From contig CANQYT010000012.1 of NCBI GenBank assembly GCA_947628135.1, positions 1 through 61,567 on the forward strand: a stretch of DNA of 61,567 nt, given 5' to 3'. Position numbers and translations under genes: made by a program. Source of the stretch: an uncultured Clostridia bacterium. GTDB lineage: Bacteria > Bacillota > Clostridia > Christensenellales > CAG-314. The notes below the pieces were generated by a model. The model worked only from the letters and a program-made list of their open reading frames with translations. It was not told the DNA's origin and searched no databases. This document shows positions 9,744 through 19,044 of this stretch, in pieces; positions within the stretch are counted from its first letter, which is position 1; each line of letters opens with the position of its first letter.

Positions 9744-11036
9744 TCAGGCAATGGTATTTTCCTTTTTGAGGAAAGCCAAAAGCGTTTCGGTGATTACTTG
9801 ATTTTCGAAATAGTACCTGTCGGAGGGCTGCAAATCTTTGCTGAACTGCTCGTAGTCGCTACCCGTCTGCGCGGCGTAGTCTTTGATCTTGGCTTCCACG
9901 TCCGACTCGGAGGCGGTGATGTTTTCCGCCTTGACGATCTGCTCGAACACGAGGCGTGTGTGGACCGCCCTCTCGGCGCGCTCACGGTGATCCTTGCGCA
10001 ATTGTTCCAAAGTTTGTCCCGTGTACTTGAAGTAGTCTTGCAGGTTGAGTCCGCTTTGCTGCAACTGATAACGGAAATCGTCTACGTATTGGTCTATCTG
10101 CTCCTCTATCATCTCGTCGGGAATGTCTATCGGGGTGTTGTTGACGATGGTTTCCAGCAGTTTGTCCTCGTCGGCGCGCTCCGCGTCCTTGGCGTAACGG
10201 TCGGCAATGCTCTTTTTGACGTCGGCTTTGTACTCTTTGAGGGTGGAAAACTCGCTTACGTCCTTGGCAAACTCGTCGTCAAGTTGGGGCAGTTCCTTGT
10301 AGGTGATGCTGTTGACGGTGACGGTGAATACCGCTTGCTTGCCTTTGAGTTCCTCTGCGTGGTAGTCCTCGGGGAAAGTGACGGTTATGTCGCGCGTTTC
10401 GCCCACGTTGAAACCGATGACTTGCTCCTCAAACCCGGGAATGAAGGTGTGAGAACCTATCTTCAAGGTTTGCTTTTCCGCAGTGCCGCCCTCAAACGCC
10501 ACGCCGTCCACCTTGCCGCAGTAGTCGATGTTGACCTGGTCGCCGTCGCAAACGGGACGGTCGGTAATTTCGACGAAACGGGCGTTGCGCTCGCGCACCT
10601 TGTCTATCTCAGCGTCTACGTCGGCGGCTTTGACCTTTTGCGGGGCGGTCTTGGCAACGGTGAGCCCCTTGTACTGTCCGAGAACGAACTCGGGATAGAC
10701 TGCGACTACCACCGCGAAAGTTATGCCTTTGTCGTCGAACTTTATCGACTTGTCGTCGATGGACGGACGGGCAACGGGCGTTACTTCTTTATTTTTATCC
10801 AAAAACTCGCCGTAATATTCTTGCGCGCAAATATAAAGCGCGTCCTCGAAAAACAGTCCTCTGCCGTAACGGCTTTCCAAAACGTGCTTGGGAACGTGCC
10901 CTTTGCGGAATCCCGGGACGTTGTACTTGCCCTTGTTCTGCTCGTAGGCGCGTTGGTCGAACTTCGCCCACTCTTCCGCGTTCGCCTTGAAGGTGACGGT
11001 TACGGTGTTTCTTTCTCTTTTTTGCGTGTATTTCAT
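9744..11036 (-). CDS. tig: Trigger factor, ribosome-associated chaperone
   Basis: Trigger factor binds the ribosomal exit tunnel and shields nascent chains. The 430 residues contain the ribosome-binding domain with the signature GFRKGHVPK (consensus GFRxGxxP) near residue 43, an FKBP-type PPIase domain around 150-235 ([17 protein letters not shown]) and a helical C-terminal arm. The length is normal. It heads the operon with clpP and clpX. A GGAGGG ribosome site precedes ATG 11036. Confidence 0.96.
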   Translation of the reverse strand: MKYTQKRERNTVTVTFKANAEEWAKFDQRAYEQNKGKYNVPGFRKGHVPKHVLESRYGRGLFFEDALYICAQEYYGEFLDKNKEVTPVARPSIDDKSIKFDDKGITFAVVVAVYPEFVLGQYKGLTVAKTAPQKVKAADVDAEIDKVRERNARFVEITDRPVCDGDQVNIDYCGKVDGVAFEGGTAEKQTLKIGSHTFIPGFEEQVIGFNVGETRDITVTFPEDYHAEELKGKQAVFTVTVNSITYKELPQLDDEFAKDVSEFSTLKEYKADVKKSIADRYAKDAERADEDKLLETIVNNTPIDIPDEMIEEQIDQYVDDFRYQLQQSGLNLQDYFKYTGQTLEQLRKDHRERAERAVHTRLVFEQIVKAENITASESDVEAKIKDYAAQTGSDYEQFSKDLQPSDRYYFENQVITETLLAFLKKENTIA

Positions 11037-11132
11037 AATACCCTCCGATATTGTTTTCCCTGAGAATGTTTCGTACGGTTTTATATTTTAACATAGATAA
11101 TTGATTTTAGCAATCAAATTTGCTCGCTTTAC

Positions 11133-11154
11133 TTGACAATTGACAAAAATTGAC
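11133..11154. promoter_or_regulatory. Triple TTGAC repeat in the tig/rqcH divergent region
   Basis: Three TTGAC copies start at 11133, 11140 and 11150. The last two are 10 bases apart, the spacing of the CtsR heat-shock operator, whose core is a GTCAA direct repeat on the other strand. Flanking bases do not match the full CtsR consensus. They could also be -35 boxes for rqcH. Confidence 0.3.
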
Positions 11155-11192
11155 GGAAACTAATTACGTAACCAAATTTCGGAGGAGAAAAA

Positions 11193-12887
11193 ATGGCTTT
11201 CGACGCGCTTACCCTTTCGGTGCTGCGTAAAGAAATTTCCGACGCGCTTGTCGGAGGGAAAATTACCCGTATTTATCAACCGGAAAAGGACGAGATTGTG
11301 CTGTTTGTGTTCAACAAACGCACTTACAAACTGCTCATTTCCGCAAACGCACAGGTCAACAGAATACACCTTACCGAAATGCCCACGGACAACCCCAAGA
11401 CCGCGCCGAGTTTCTGTATGCTGCTGAGAAAACATCTTACCAACGCGACGGTGACGGCGGTAGATCAGATGCCCTTTGAAAGGGTTGCGGAATTCCGTCT
11501 GGAAGTGAGCGACGAACTTGGGTACAGACAGCAGATGAGCCTCATCTTCGAACTGACGGGGAAAACGTCCAATATCATTTTGACGAAAGAAGACTACACC
11601 GTTGTGGACTGCATAAAACATCTGCCGCAGGATCTGAACGCCGCTCGTTTGGTGATAGCGGGGGCGAAGTACCGCTTCTTCGCGCCGCAAAACAAAATAG
11701 AGCCCTTTGACCTGCCGCGCGTGGCGGAATTCCTTGAAAAATGCGACCTGCCCCTGCGAAAAACGCTGCCCGAGGCGTTGCTGGGCGTGTCGCAAACGAC
11801 GGTAAACGAAATTCTTTGGGGCGTGGACGAAAACGATCACTCGGCGGAAAACAACGCGCTTGTCGTGCGGCGTATCGCGCAGTACCAACGCGAACTGCAA
11901 CATCCCAAACCCAACGTTGTGCTGACAAGCGGCACGCCGTCGGACGTTTGCCCCTTCGACTACCTCTCCAAAAAGGGCGAAAAACTGTTCTTCGATACGC
12001 TGAATCAAGCGCACGACAACTACTTCTATCTGCTGGACAAGGCGCAACGCTTCGCCGACAAAGCGAAATCGGTTGCCTCCTTGGTGAAAAACGCCATTTC
12101 TCGCACGGAAAAGAAACTTGCGGCGCAACGTCAAACGCTGTTGGACTCGGAAAACAGGGACACGTACAAACTGTACGGCGATTTGATTCTGTCCAACTTG
12201 TGGAACATTACCGACCGTGAAAAACTCACCTGCGTAAACTACGCCGACGGCGAAACGGTCACCATTGCTCTGGACAAAAGACTTTCGCCGCAGCAAAACG
12301 CGCAGGCATACTACAAAAAGTACCGCAAATTGCGCTCCTCATTTGAACACAACGTAAAACTCGTGGAGGAAAATTCGCGTCTGCTGGACTACCTGCTGAC
12401 GATAAAGGAAAATTTGCGCTTCTGCACCGAAACGGAGGACCTGCAACAGATACGTGACGAATTGATTGCGGTGGGACTGATACGCGAACAAAATTCTTCC
12501 AAAAAGAAAACGGACTCGCCCGTAAAACCGCTGCAATACAATATAGACGGATACACCGTTTACGTCGGCAAAAACAACGTGCAGAACAATTTCGTCACGT
12601 TTAAGTTGGCAAGACCCGACGACGTGTGGCTGCACACGCAGAAAATACACTCCTCGCACGCGATAATCGTCAGCGGCGGCGCAACAGTGCCCGACAGCGT
12701 TGTACAAAAGGCGGCGGAAATTACCGCCTACTACTCGCAGGCAAGAAACGGCGGCAAGATACCCGTGGACTACACCGCCAAACAAAACGTAAAAAGACCG
12801 TCCAAGTCGCCGTTGGGCTTTGCAACGTACAGCACCTGTCGGACGGTACTCGTAGACCCCGACAGACACGTAAACGATTTGGTGTGA
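11193..12887 (+). CDS. rqcH: RqcH/NFACT family ribosome quality control protein
   Basis: RqcH binds obstructed 50S subunits and directs C-terminal alanine tailing of stalled nascent chains; the family was once annotated as fibronectin-binding protein. The 564 residues have an NFACT-N domain, a helix-hairpin-helix middle, a coiled coil around 280-420 and a C-terminal NFACT-R domain (DGYTVYVGKNNVQNN, WLHTQKIHSSH). At residues 96-97 the sequence is Glu-Arg (MPFERV) where a conserved Asp-Arg pair is usual. GGAGGAG lies 7 bases before ATG 11193. It is transcribed divergently from tig. Confidence 0.93.
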   Translation: MAFDALTLSVLRKEISDALVGGKITRIYQPEKDEIVLFVFNKRTYKLLISANAQVNRIHLTEMPTDNPKTAPSFCMLLRKHLTNATVTAVDQMPFERVAEFRLEVSDELGYRQQMSLIFELTGKTSNIILTKEDYTVVDCIKHLPQDLNAARLVIAGAKYRFFAPQNKIEPFDLPRVAEFLEKCDLPLRKTLPEALLGVSQTTVNEILWGVDENDHSAENNALVVRRIAQYQRELQHPKPNVVLTSGTPSDVCPFDYLSKKGEKLFFDTLNQAHDNYFYLLDKAQRFADKAKSVASLVKNAISRTEKKLAAQRQTLLDSENRDTYKLYGDLILSNLWNITDREKLTCVNYADGETVTIALDKRLSPQQNAQAYYKKYRKLRSSFEHNVKLVEENSRLLDYLLTIKENLRFCTETEDLQQIRDELIAVGLIREQNSSKKKTDSPVKPLQYNIDGYTVYVGKNNVQNNFVTFKLARPDDVWLHTQKIHSSHAIIVSGGATVPDSVVQKAAEITAYYSQARNGGKIPVDYTAKQNVKRPSKSPLGFATYSTCRTVLVDPDRHVNDLV

Positions 12888-12891
12888 AAAA

Positions 12892-12912
12892 GCCTCGCGC
12901 AAAAGACGAGGC
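12892..12912 (-). terminator. Hairpin after rqcH
   Basis: GCCTCG and CGAGGC form a 6-base-pair stem just after the rqcH stop. The T run (five Ts) is on the minus-strand side, so it is a poor plus-strand terminator as drawn; it may act in both directions. Confidence 0.4.
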
Positions 12913-13129
12913 ATATCGATTTGTTCCAAAACGCGATGTCGAAAGTACCATATTGCCAAGTCGCAGACCTTCGACTTGCAGAACGCTTTGTTCGATAAAA
13001 ATGGAATTGTAAATTTCCATATTGGCGATCACAAATAATTGTTCCGCGGAAGATAGTCACGGATAAATATTTTCTAAAAACATTACGGACAGTTTATAAT
13101 AAACAGATGAATTTGTCGGTTTGATGTGC

Positions 13130-13135
13130 TATAAT
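13130..13135 (+). promoter_or_regulatory. Extended -10 element upstream of the MATE gene
   Basis: A perfect TATAAT is preceded by TGC (extended -10) and lies 23 bases before ATG 13158. No good -35 box sits at the right distance. Confidence 0.5.
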
Positions 13136-13157
13136 CTGTTTAAGAACGAATAAGAAA

Positions 13158-14486
13158 ATGAGTATGAAAGAAAAGTTTAAAAATTTAAAAAAATTCAATT
13201 GGCGTTTGTTTGCGTCGCTTTGCGCCCTTGCACTAATTCCGGCGATATATCAAACGGTAAGAACTTTTATTATCTCGTCCAACAATGAAAGCGGCGTGTT
13301 CGATATTATTGGACAAATGGAATGGTTCGATTTGATCGACGAGACGCTTCGAGCATTTTTAATTGTTCCGCTCTATTCGGTTTTAAATAAATTGTTGAAA
13401 CACGACGAAGAAAACTTTGCAAAACATACCTTTAAGGTTGGGGTAATCGCTTTTGTCATATACACATTGTTTTCAGTCGGCGTTTTGATTTACGGCTCCG
13501 TATTGGTTTCCGCAATGAATCCTGCGGAAGTCGATCTTGATGTGACGAATCATTACTTGCAACTTGAAACGGTAGCCTTTATGATAGGCATTTTGCCGAA
13601 CTTCTTTAACGTGGTTTTCGTTGTGGTCGGTAAAGACAAAAACGTGTACATATTTCTGGCAGTGCAAACAGTGTTGTCTGTTATTGCCGATTTTGTGCTG
13701 ATTCCGTTGATGGGCGTATATGGAATAGCGGCTTCCAATATCATTGTAAACGCGCTGCTTGCCGTAGCCGGATTTTTGGTGTTGTTTTTTCAAAAACTTA
13801 TCAGACCTGCTTGGTATCACAAGAGCGATTTACAGACATTAAAGGAATGGGGCAAGGTGGGCGTATTTTCGGGAGCGCAACAGTTCATCGATAATTTAAT
13901 TTACGCAGTAATGATAGGTAAAATGGTAAATATGGTAGCCGAACAGGGCAATTATTGGATAGCAAATAACTTTATATGGGGTTGGTTGCTGATTCCCGTA
14001 ACTGCTTTAAGCGAGGTTATCCGACACGACTGTAAAGACGGCTATCTTGCCTTGAAGCAATTCAATTACTATTTTATTGCGGCTTGCGTAATTATATTAT
14101 GGGCAATCACCATTCCGTTGTGGACTCCGTTTTATCGCTATGCCGAAGGACTTGAAAACGCGCACGAAATTTTCTTAATTACCGTAAAACTTGCACCGTT
14201 CTATATCGCATACGCCGGTTGCGCCATTATAGATAACTATTTTGTCGGTACGGGGCACACGATATACAATGCGGTCAATTCGTTGATAATAAATCTCGTA
14301 TATTACGGCGTTTTCTTTATTTTGTATTTGACTAAGGCAATCGACTTTACAATGGACGTTATTATTTTGATGTTTGGGTTCGGTATGGTAGTACATTTAA
14401 TTGTTTCCGTTGTAGAAGAAAGATTTTTCTTCCGTAAACGCGAGTTGAAAAACCAAAAACGGAACGAATTGCAAACAATGGAATAA
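13158..14486 (+). CDS. MATE family efflux transporter
   Basis: A 442-residue polytopic membrane protein with about 12 hydrophobic segments. The pattern of paired bundles, the N-terminal segment with residues like those of multidrug and toxin extrusion carriers, and the central linker support the MatE (MOP superfamily) call. Such proteins export cationic drugs or metabolites using Na+ or H+ gradients; the substrate here is unknown. The gene is clearly more AT-rich than its neighbours and stands alone between rqcH and the minus-strand operon, so it may have been acquired. The ribosome site is weak. Confidence 0.75.
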   Translation: MSMKEKFKNLKKFNWRLFASLCALALIPAIYQTVRTFIISSNNESGVFDIIGQMEWFDLIDETLRAFLIVPLYSVLNKLLKHDEENFAKHTFKVGVIAFVIYTLFSVGVLIYGSVLVSAMNPAEVDLDVTNHYLQLETVAFMIGILPNFFNVVFVVVGKDKNVYIFLAVQTVLSVIADFVLIPLMGVYGIAASNIIVNALLAVAGFLVLFFQKLIRPAWYHKSDLQTLKEWGKVGVFSGAQQFIDNLIYAVMIGKMVNMVAEQGNYWIANNFIWGWLLIPVTALSEVIRHDCKDGYLALKQFNYYFIAACVIILWAITIPLWTPFYRYAEGLENAHEIFLITVKLAPFYIAYAGCAIIDNYFVGTGHTIYNAVNSLIINLVYYGVFFILYLTKAIDFTMDVIILMFGFGMVVHLIVSVVEERFFFRKRELKNQKRNELQTME

Positions 14487-14602
14487 ATATCGGATTTTGA
14501 TTTTTGCAAAACAAAAGACAGGTTTTGACGAAATCAACCTTTTAGGATACGTAAAATCATTAAAAACCGATAACTTAGTAAATTAAATCAATAAATTAAA
14601 CG

Positions 14603-14635
14603 AGAAGGCTCATAGCGTTTTGCCGTGAGCTTTCT
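14603..14635 (+). terminator. Possible terminator after the MATE gene
   Basis: AGAAGGCTCA and TGAGCTTTCT can form a stem with a 13-base loop, about 115 bases after the MATE stop. The following T run is short, so the call is weak. Confidence 0.35.
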
Positions 14636-14757
14636 TTGCGTATGATAATTTTTTGAATATGTAAAACAATGCAAATAAACAACATATTTCCACGCAGTAA
14701 ACTGCGCAGACGTCTTGCGTACCGATTTATCCGAAGAGGCATTTTTACGTGATGGGG

Positions 14758-15594
14758 TCAGTTTTTCTGAAAAAGATACAGCACCGCCATCGCCACGGAA
14801 ACGTAGCAGCTTTCCCGTGCGGAAACGGCGTTGTGGGGATATTCTTTGAGAATACCGTTGTCCACGTAGTTGCGGCTGCCCAACAAGGGACAATCTATAC
14901 GCGCAAGATCCAACAGTTCGCGCGTTATGCCGCCCGTTGAGCCGTAGTACCTTTCCTCGTCGGAAAAAGCCGTAAGACCCAGATCCAACACCGCGTCCAC
15001 TCCCGCAAAAGCCGCCTGCGCCTTGTCCAGCACTATGCCTTTGCGCGCCGTGGCGACGTCGTCGGGAGGCAAATACCACAGCAAATTCGAACCGAACAGC
15101 GGCAGACAGTAGTTGAGTTCGCTTATCTTGTTGACGTCGCGATTGCCCACCGCAAGCAAATTGAGGTTGCCTATCCCGTCCAACTTGACGTAGAGCGTCA
15201 TCAGATCGGCAAGCACCCCTATCGGGTCGTATTGGCGAGAGCCGCAATTGACTACGTGCGACTTGGAACGCAAAGTCAGCGTGCGGAACGCGTTGTCGTT
15301 GTCGCAGGAGACGGCGAGCGTGTTTACGCCCATATCGCCGAGTTGCAATGCGGCGGCAAGTTCGTTGTCCGCGCCGAACACGGGTACGCAGTTTCCCGAA
15401 AGATACATCGCGGCAAGCTGAAACGCCGCACTGCTTGTGCAGGGCTTTTTCCATACGCCGCCGACGGCGTGCCCTATCAGCTGCGGACCGCGTTTGCAGT
15501 CGGAAAGCACTATGCGCCGCATTTGAACGGCCATTTCCAAAATCTGTTGAATTTCGTTGCGCGTCAGTTCGGTCAGCGTCAGCAAATGTTTCAT
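14758..15594 (-). CDS. Degenerate aspartate/ornithine carbamoyltransferase-like protein
   Basis: The 278 residues follow the carbamoyltransferase fold end to end: an N-terminal MKHLLTLTELTRNEIQQIL, a GIGNLNLLAVGNR segment matching the start of the second domain, and a C-terminal YVSVAMAVLYLF helix. The catalytic signatures are lost: the STRTR carbamoyl-phosphate loop reads CTSSA, and the HPTQ (HPxQ) motif reads YDPIG. It is about 30 residues shorter than the enzymes. It is probably a pseudoenzyme, perhaps binding a ligand or partner. ATG 15594 has AGGTG upstream. It is last in the comEA-comEC-holA operon, 7 bases after rluD. Confidence 0.7.
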   Translation of the reverse strand: MKHLLTLTELTRNEIQQILEMAVQMRRIVLSDCKRGPQLIGHAVGGVWKKPCTSSAAFQLAAMYLSGNCVPVFGADNELAAALQLGDMGVNTLAVSCDNDNAFRTLTLRSKSHVVNCGSRQYDPIGVLADLMTLYVKLDGIGNLNLLAVGNRDVNKISELNYCLPLFGSNLLWYLPPDDVATARKGIVLDKAQAAFAGVDAVLDLGLTAFSDEERYYGSTGGITRELLDLARIDCPLLGSRNYVDNGILKEYPHNAVSARESCYVSVAMAVLYLFQKN

Positions 15595-15601
15595 ATTCAC
15601 C

Positions 15602-16513
15602 TCAATTGTTTTTGTTGCGTAACGTTGCGAGTACTTTTTCGAAATAGTCGGGCAGCGGAGAAGTAAAACTCATTTCCTCGCCCGTCCTCGGATGCGTGAA
15701 CACAAGCGTGCGCGCGTGAAGCAGTTGCCCGTTGAGAGCGAAACGGCACTTGGCGTAGCCGTACTTTTTGTCGCCGACAACGGGGTGTCCCAACCACTTG
15801 GCGTGGACGCGTATCTGGTGCGTGCGTCCCGTCTTTAATTCGAACCTTACCAAAGTGTAGCCGTTGAAACGCTCCTCCACGGTGTAGTAAGTGAGCGCGC
15901 TGCGGCCGTCGGGGACGACGTCCATCTTTTTGCGGTCGGAACGGCTGCGCCCTATCGGCTTGTCCACAACCCCCTCGTCCTCTTTGAAAACGCCCTCGCA
16001 CAGCGCAAGATATATGCGCCGACAGCGTTTGCTTTGTATCTGCTTTTGCAATTCCACGTGAGCAAAATCGTTTTTCGCTACCACGAGCAAACCGCTTGTG
16101 TCCTTGTCGAGACGGTGCACTATCCCCGGACGAAGCACGCCGTTGATACCGCTGAGGTCCTTTACCCGATAGAGCAACGCGTTTACCAGCGTGCCCGTGT
16201 AGTTTCCGTTGGCGGGGTGAACGGTAAGCCCCTGCGGCTTGTCGATGACCGCAAGGTCGGCATCTTCGTAGACGACGTTGAGAGGAATGTCCTCCGCGGG
16301 TACGTCGAGCGGAATATCATCGGGCAGTAACACCGCGACCGCGCTGTCCGCACGAACCGCACAGGAGGGCTTTGCAACGACCGCGCCGTTTACCGTGACG
16401 CTGCCGCTTTCTATAAGACGTTGAGCGCGGCTGCGCGTGAGATCGGCGTTGTCGGACAAAAATACGTCCAGACGACGAGCGTCCTCTTCCGCGGTGAGTT
16501 CAATCCTTTTCAT
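15602..16513 (-). CDS. rluD: RluD family 23S rRNA pseudouridine synthase
   Basis: RluA/RluD-type enzymes isomerise uridines in 23S rRNA. The 303-residue protein has an N-terminal S4 RNA-binding domain (RLDVFLSDNADLTRSRAQRLI) and the catalytic domain with HRLDKDTSGLLVVAK, the aspartate being catalytic, then GRTHQIRVH. I chose ATG 16513, where family homology starts; the longer frame upstream lies inside lspA. It overlaps the lspA end by 14 bases. The lspA-rluD pair is widespread in Firmicutes. Which uridine is modified cannot be read from the sequence. Confidence 0.93.
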   Translation of the reverse strand: MKRIELTAEEDARRLDVFLSDNADLTRSRAQRLIESGSVTVNGAVVAKPSCAVRADSAVAVLLPDDIPLDVPAEDIPLNVVYEDADLAVIDKPQGLTVHPANGNYTGTLVNALLYRVKDLSGINGVLRPGIVHRLDKDTSGLLVVAKNDFAHVELQKQIQSKRCRRIYLALCEGVFKEDEGVVDKPIGRSRSDRKKMDVVPDGRSALTYYTVEERFNGYTLVRFELKTGRTHQIRVHAKWLGHPVVGDKKYGYAKCRFALNGQLLHARTLVFTHPRTGEEMSFTSPLPDYFEKVLATLRNKNN

Positions 16514-17180
16514 CGGGGTTTTGACTGTCGGTTTCGGAGGGCTGTTCGCTATCCGACTCGGTTGCGGAAGCGTGTTCCGCCGTCTGGGCGGCGTCGGTTT
16601 CCGTTTGCTCCGCGTTGGCGGCGGCTTTTTTACGCTCCGCCAGCATCGAACGCAACAAGGAATCGGGGTCGAAAAACAGTATCGCAAGCAGCGCCATTAT
16701 CACCCCGACAACGAGAAAACTGTCCGCCATATTGAAAATTCCGAAAAAGCCGTCCACTCGTATGAAATCGCGCACCGCTCCCGTGAAAAAGCCGTCCTCG
16801 GCGAGAAACAGTCTGTCGCAAGCGTTGCCCAAAGTGCCGCCTATGATGAAAGAAAATGCGACCTGTCCCCATACGCTGCGAGTGCGCGCGCGCCACCACA
16901 ACCAACCGAAAACGGGCAGTCCCACGATAGTCATAGTGAAAAACAGCCAATTGCGCCCCGCAAAGTCGGAAAACATACTTCCCGTTGCGCCGTCGTTAGT
17001 GGTCCATACCAAAGTGAGCCAATCGCCTATTATGCGAATTGTCCTGCCGGGCGCGGCGGCGACCGCCTTTTCTATGAAGTGCTTGGTAAGCTGGTCTATC
17101 GCGACGCATACAGCCGCAACCGCCGCATATATAAGCGAATACACCCACACGGGCAATATCTTGCGTTGTTTTTTCGTCAT
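16500..17180 (-). CDS. lspA: Lipoprotein signal peptidase (signal peptidase II)
   Basis: LspA cleaves signal peptides of diacylated prolipoproteins in the membrane; several prolipoproteins are encoded in this window. The 226 residues hold four transmembrane segments. The catalytic aspartates are visible in GNACDRLF and FNMADSFL. The usual NTGAAFG segment reads NDGATGSMF. The protein is about 60 residues longer than average because of an acidic, low-complexity cytoplasmic tail rich in Ala, Glu, Thr and Ser. It lies between the M28 peptidase gene and rluD. Confidence 0.93.
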   Translation of the reverse strand: MTKKQRKILPVWVYSLIYAAVAAVCVAIDQLTKHFIEKAVAAAPGRTIRIIGDWLTLVWTTNDGATGSMFSDFAGRNWLFFTMTIVGLPVFGWLWWRARTRSVWGQVAFSFIIGGTLGNACDRLFLAEDGFFTGAVRDFIRVDGFFGIFNMADSFLVVGVIMALLAILFFDPDSLLRSMLAERKKAAANAEQTETDAAQTAEHASATESDSEQPSETDSQNPDEKD

Positions 17181-17196
17181 AGTTACACCGCTCCGC

Positions 17197-18498
17197 TCAT
17201 TTTCTGAAAGTAAAAATTCCGTCTACGTCGTCCGGGTCGTCCGATTTTCCGTCGGACTTCGGAACGTTGTCGAAAGTGAAAATGTCCTCCGCCTGCGGCT
17301 TGTCGAACACTTTGTCCTTCTTTATCTCGCCGCCGCCACCCAGAAGCGCTTTCTTCTGCAACTTGCGATGGTACAGCCAAGCGAACACCGCAAGCAGTAC
17401 CAGCGCGCCCAACACTGCCAACGATGGCCACCAACGATTGTAAACAACGGCGTTGGAGACAAGCTGCGAACGGGCGTTACGCGCTACGTCCGCAAAACCC
17501 GCGTCGAGAACGCTGTCGCTTACTATCTGCGCCGCAAGCGAAATACGCTCGGCGAAATCGGCGTTGTCCGCAACGAGATTGGCAAAAGTATCCTTGGAGG
17601 AATTGACGTTGGAACTGCCGTCCTCGTACCCCAAATATCCGTAATTGCCCGCGAATAAGAACGCAACGGGTACGCCCATAAGTCTGAACGGCGTGTGGTC
17701 GCTACGCTGAACGTCCTCGTAGTAGCCGTAGCCTTCGAACATCTCGAAGGCGGGATATACGCCGCTCGAATAGGGCTTTTCGGAAATGGCTTCCGACTTG
17801 GAACAAATGAGATCGGCAAGGTCGGTGGGCTTGTTTTCGCAGAGCAAATACAAATCGCCCACGGCAACGCAATCTACGTTGAACATCACGAGCAGATCGG
17901 ACAAGGCTATACTACCCATAAGCGAGTTCAGAAATGCCGACGAGCCGACGAATTGCTCCTCTTCCGCGTCGAACGCCACGATATATACGTCGAAAGGCAG
18001 TTGCGCTCTCTTTTCGGCGAGTTTCTTTGCCACTTCCACTATCACAGCGACTCCCGCGGCGTTGTCCACCGCGCCCTCACCGTATGCGTCGTAGTGCGCG
18101 CCGATAACTATACACTCGTCGGTGTCAACCGCGTCCAACTTCGCAACTATGTTGAAATATGCATTATCTTCGTCTGTAACAATCGACCTGTTGACGGCGC
18201 TGACGTTCGGCGGTTCGGGATCGCCGCCCACTCCTTCTTCGCCCAACGCCATCCGCAACTGCATAAGGATAAAGTCCACTATGCGCGTCTTGCACGTCGT
18301 TTTGTCCGAAAGGGGTGCGGAGGCATAGTCGGCATTGAGCGCGCAAAGCTGCTCGACAAAGTCGTAGGGGGCAAGTTGTTCGGTGGGCAGCGGTTCGCGC
18401 TGAGGTCCGCTTTCCGTTTCGACGGCGAATGCGGATACTTGCCAACAGCACATACATATCAGAGCCGCCGCTATCAAAATGAGCAGTACTTTCTTCAT
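17197..18498 (-). CDS. Membrane-anchored M28 family metallopeptidase
   Basis: The 433-residue protein has an N-terminal signal sequence (MKKVLLILIAAALICMCC), an extracellular M28 zinc aminopeptidase-like domain, a C-terminal transmembrane helix near residue 365 and a charged cytoplasmic tail. Di-zinc ligands are all present: HYDAYGEGAVDNAAG, DAEEE, NVDCVA and RSDHTPF. Its substrate is unknown; the family includes aminopeptidases acting on extracellular peptides. ATG 18498 was chosen for the GAGGTG site and the signal peptide; it overlaps the upstream gene by 4 bases. Confidence 0.85.
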   Translation of the reverse strand: MKKVLLILIAAALICMCCWQVSAFAVETESGPQREPLPTEQLAPYDFVEQLCALNADYASAPLSDKTTCKTRIVDFILMQLRMALGEEGVGGDPEPPNVSAVNRSIVTDEDNAYFNIVAKLDAVDTDECIVIGAHYDAYGEGAVDNAAGVAVIVEVAKKLAEKRAQLPFDVYIVAFDAEEEQFVGSSAFLNSLMGSIALSDLLVMFNVDCVAVGDLYLLCENKPTDLADLICSKSEAISEKPYSSGVYPAFEMFEGYGYYEDVQRSDHTPFRLMGVPVAFLFAGNYGYLGYEDGSSNVNSSKDTFANLVADNADFAERISLAAQIVSDSVLDAGFADVARNARSQLVSNAVVYNRWWPSLAVLGALVLLAVFAWLYHRKLQKKALLGGGGEIKKDKVFDKPQAEDIFTFDNVPKSDGKSDDPDDVDGIFTFRK

Positions 18499-19031
18499 AG
18501 CAGCACCTCGAACACCGCCGCGACCACAAAGTAAACTATCGCCACGTCGCGGAAATAGTAGGGACGGGTGAGATCGTTGAAATACAGCCGCGAAGTGACC
18601 GCGTAAAACCAGATGACGCAGCCGAGAGACACTATGAACGGGAACAGCACTCCGCCCCAAACAAACAGTAAAGGCGTTAGCAAATTGAGCAATCTGAGCG
18701 CGCCGCACACGAGAAAATAGATAGTGCAAAACAGGTGCGCAAGCAACGCGTACTCCGCCCGCGGCACGTTGTGAAAACGGAAACAGTTCAAAAACAGTCC
18801 CGTGAGAAAGGGCGTGATAAACATCAGCACCACGCCGATGAACAGCGCGCTAAGCACCGCGGTAGTCACCGCGAGCGCGTCTGTGAAATGCAACAGTTGC
18901 GAATATTGAAGCGAAACCAACTTGACGGAAGCAAGACAGTCCTGCCAAGCGTAAAATACGTACGCCAGCACGAAGGCTATCCGTACCAGAACATCGCTCA
19001 GTTTGTAGTTTTTTCTTAGTTTAACGAACAA
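18495..19031 (-). CDS. Uncharacterised integral membrane protein
   Basis: I do not recognise this 178-residue protein. It has about five hydrophobic segments and a short basic N-terminus (MFVKLRKNYKLSD). It overlaps the M28 peptidase gene by 4 bases (ATGA) and follows holA by 13 bases, so it is cotranscribed and translationally coupled to the peptidase; a joint role is possible. No conserved motifs or charged intramembrane pairs stand out. Confidence 0.6.
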   Translation of the reverse strand: MFVKLRKNYKLSDVLVRIAFVLAYVFYAWQDCLASVKLVSLQYSQLLHFTDALAVTTAVLSALFIGVVLMFITPFLTGLFLNCFRFHNVPRAEYALLAHLFCTIYFLVCGALRLLNLLTPLLFVWGGVLFPFIVSLGCVIWFYAVTSRLYFNDLTRPYYFRDVAIVYFVVAAVFEVLL

Positions 19032-19044
19032 TCGTCACCTCTCT

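Noticed and set aside
12626..13012. Frameshift in the C-terminal part of rqcH
   Set aside because: The rqcH frame continues through the whole NFACT-R domain to a normal end; the other frame is a shadow.
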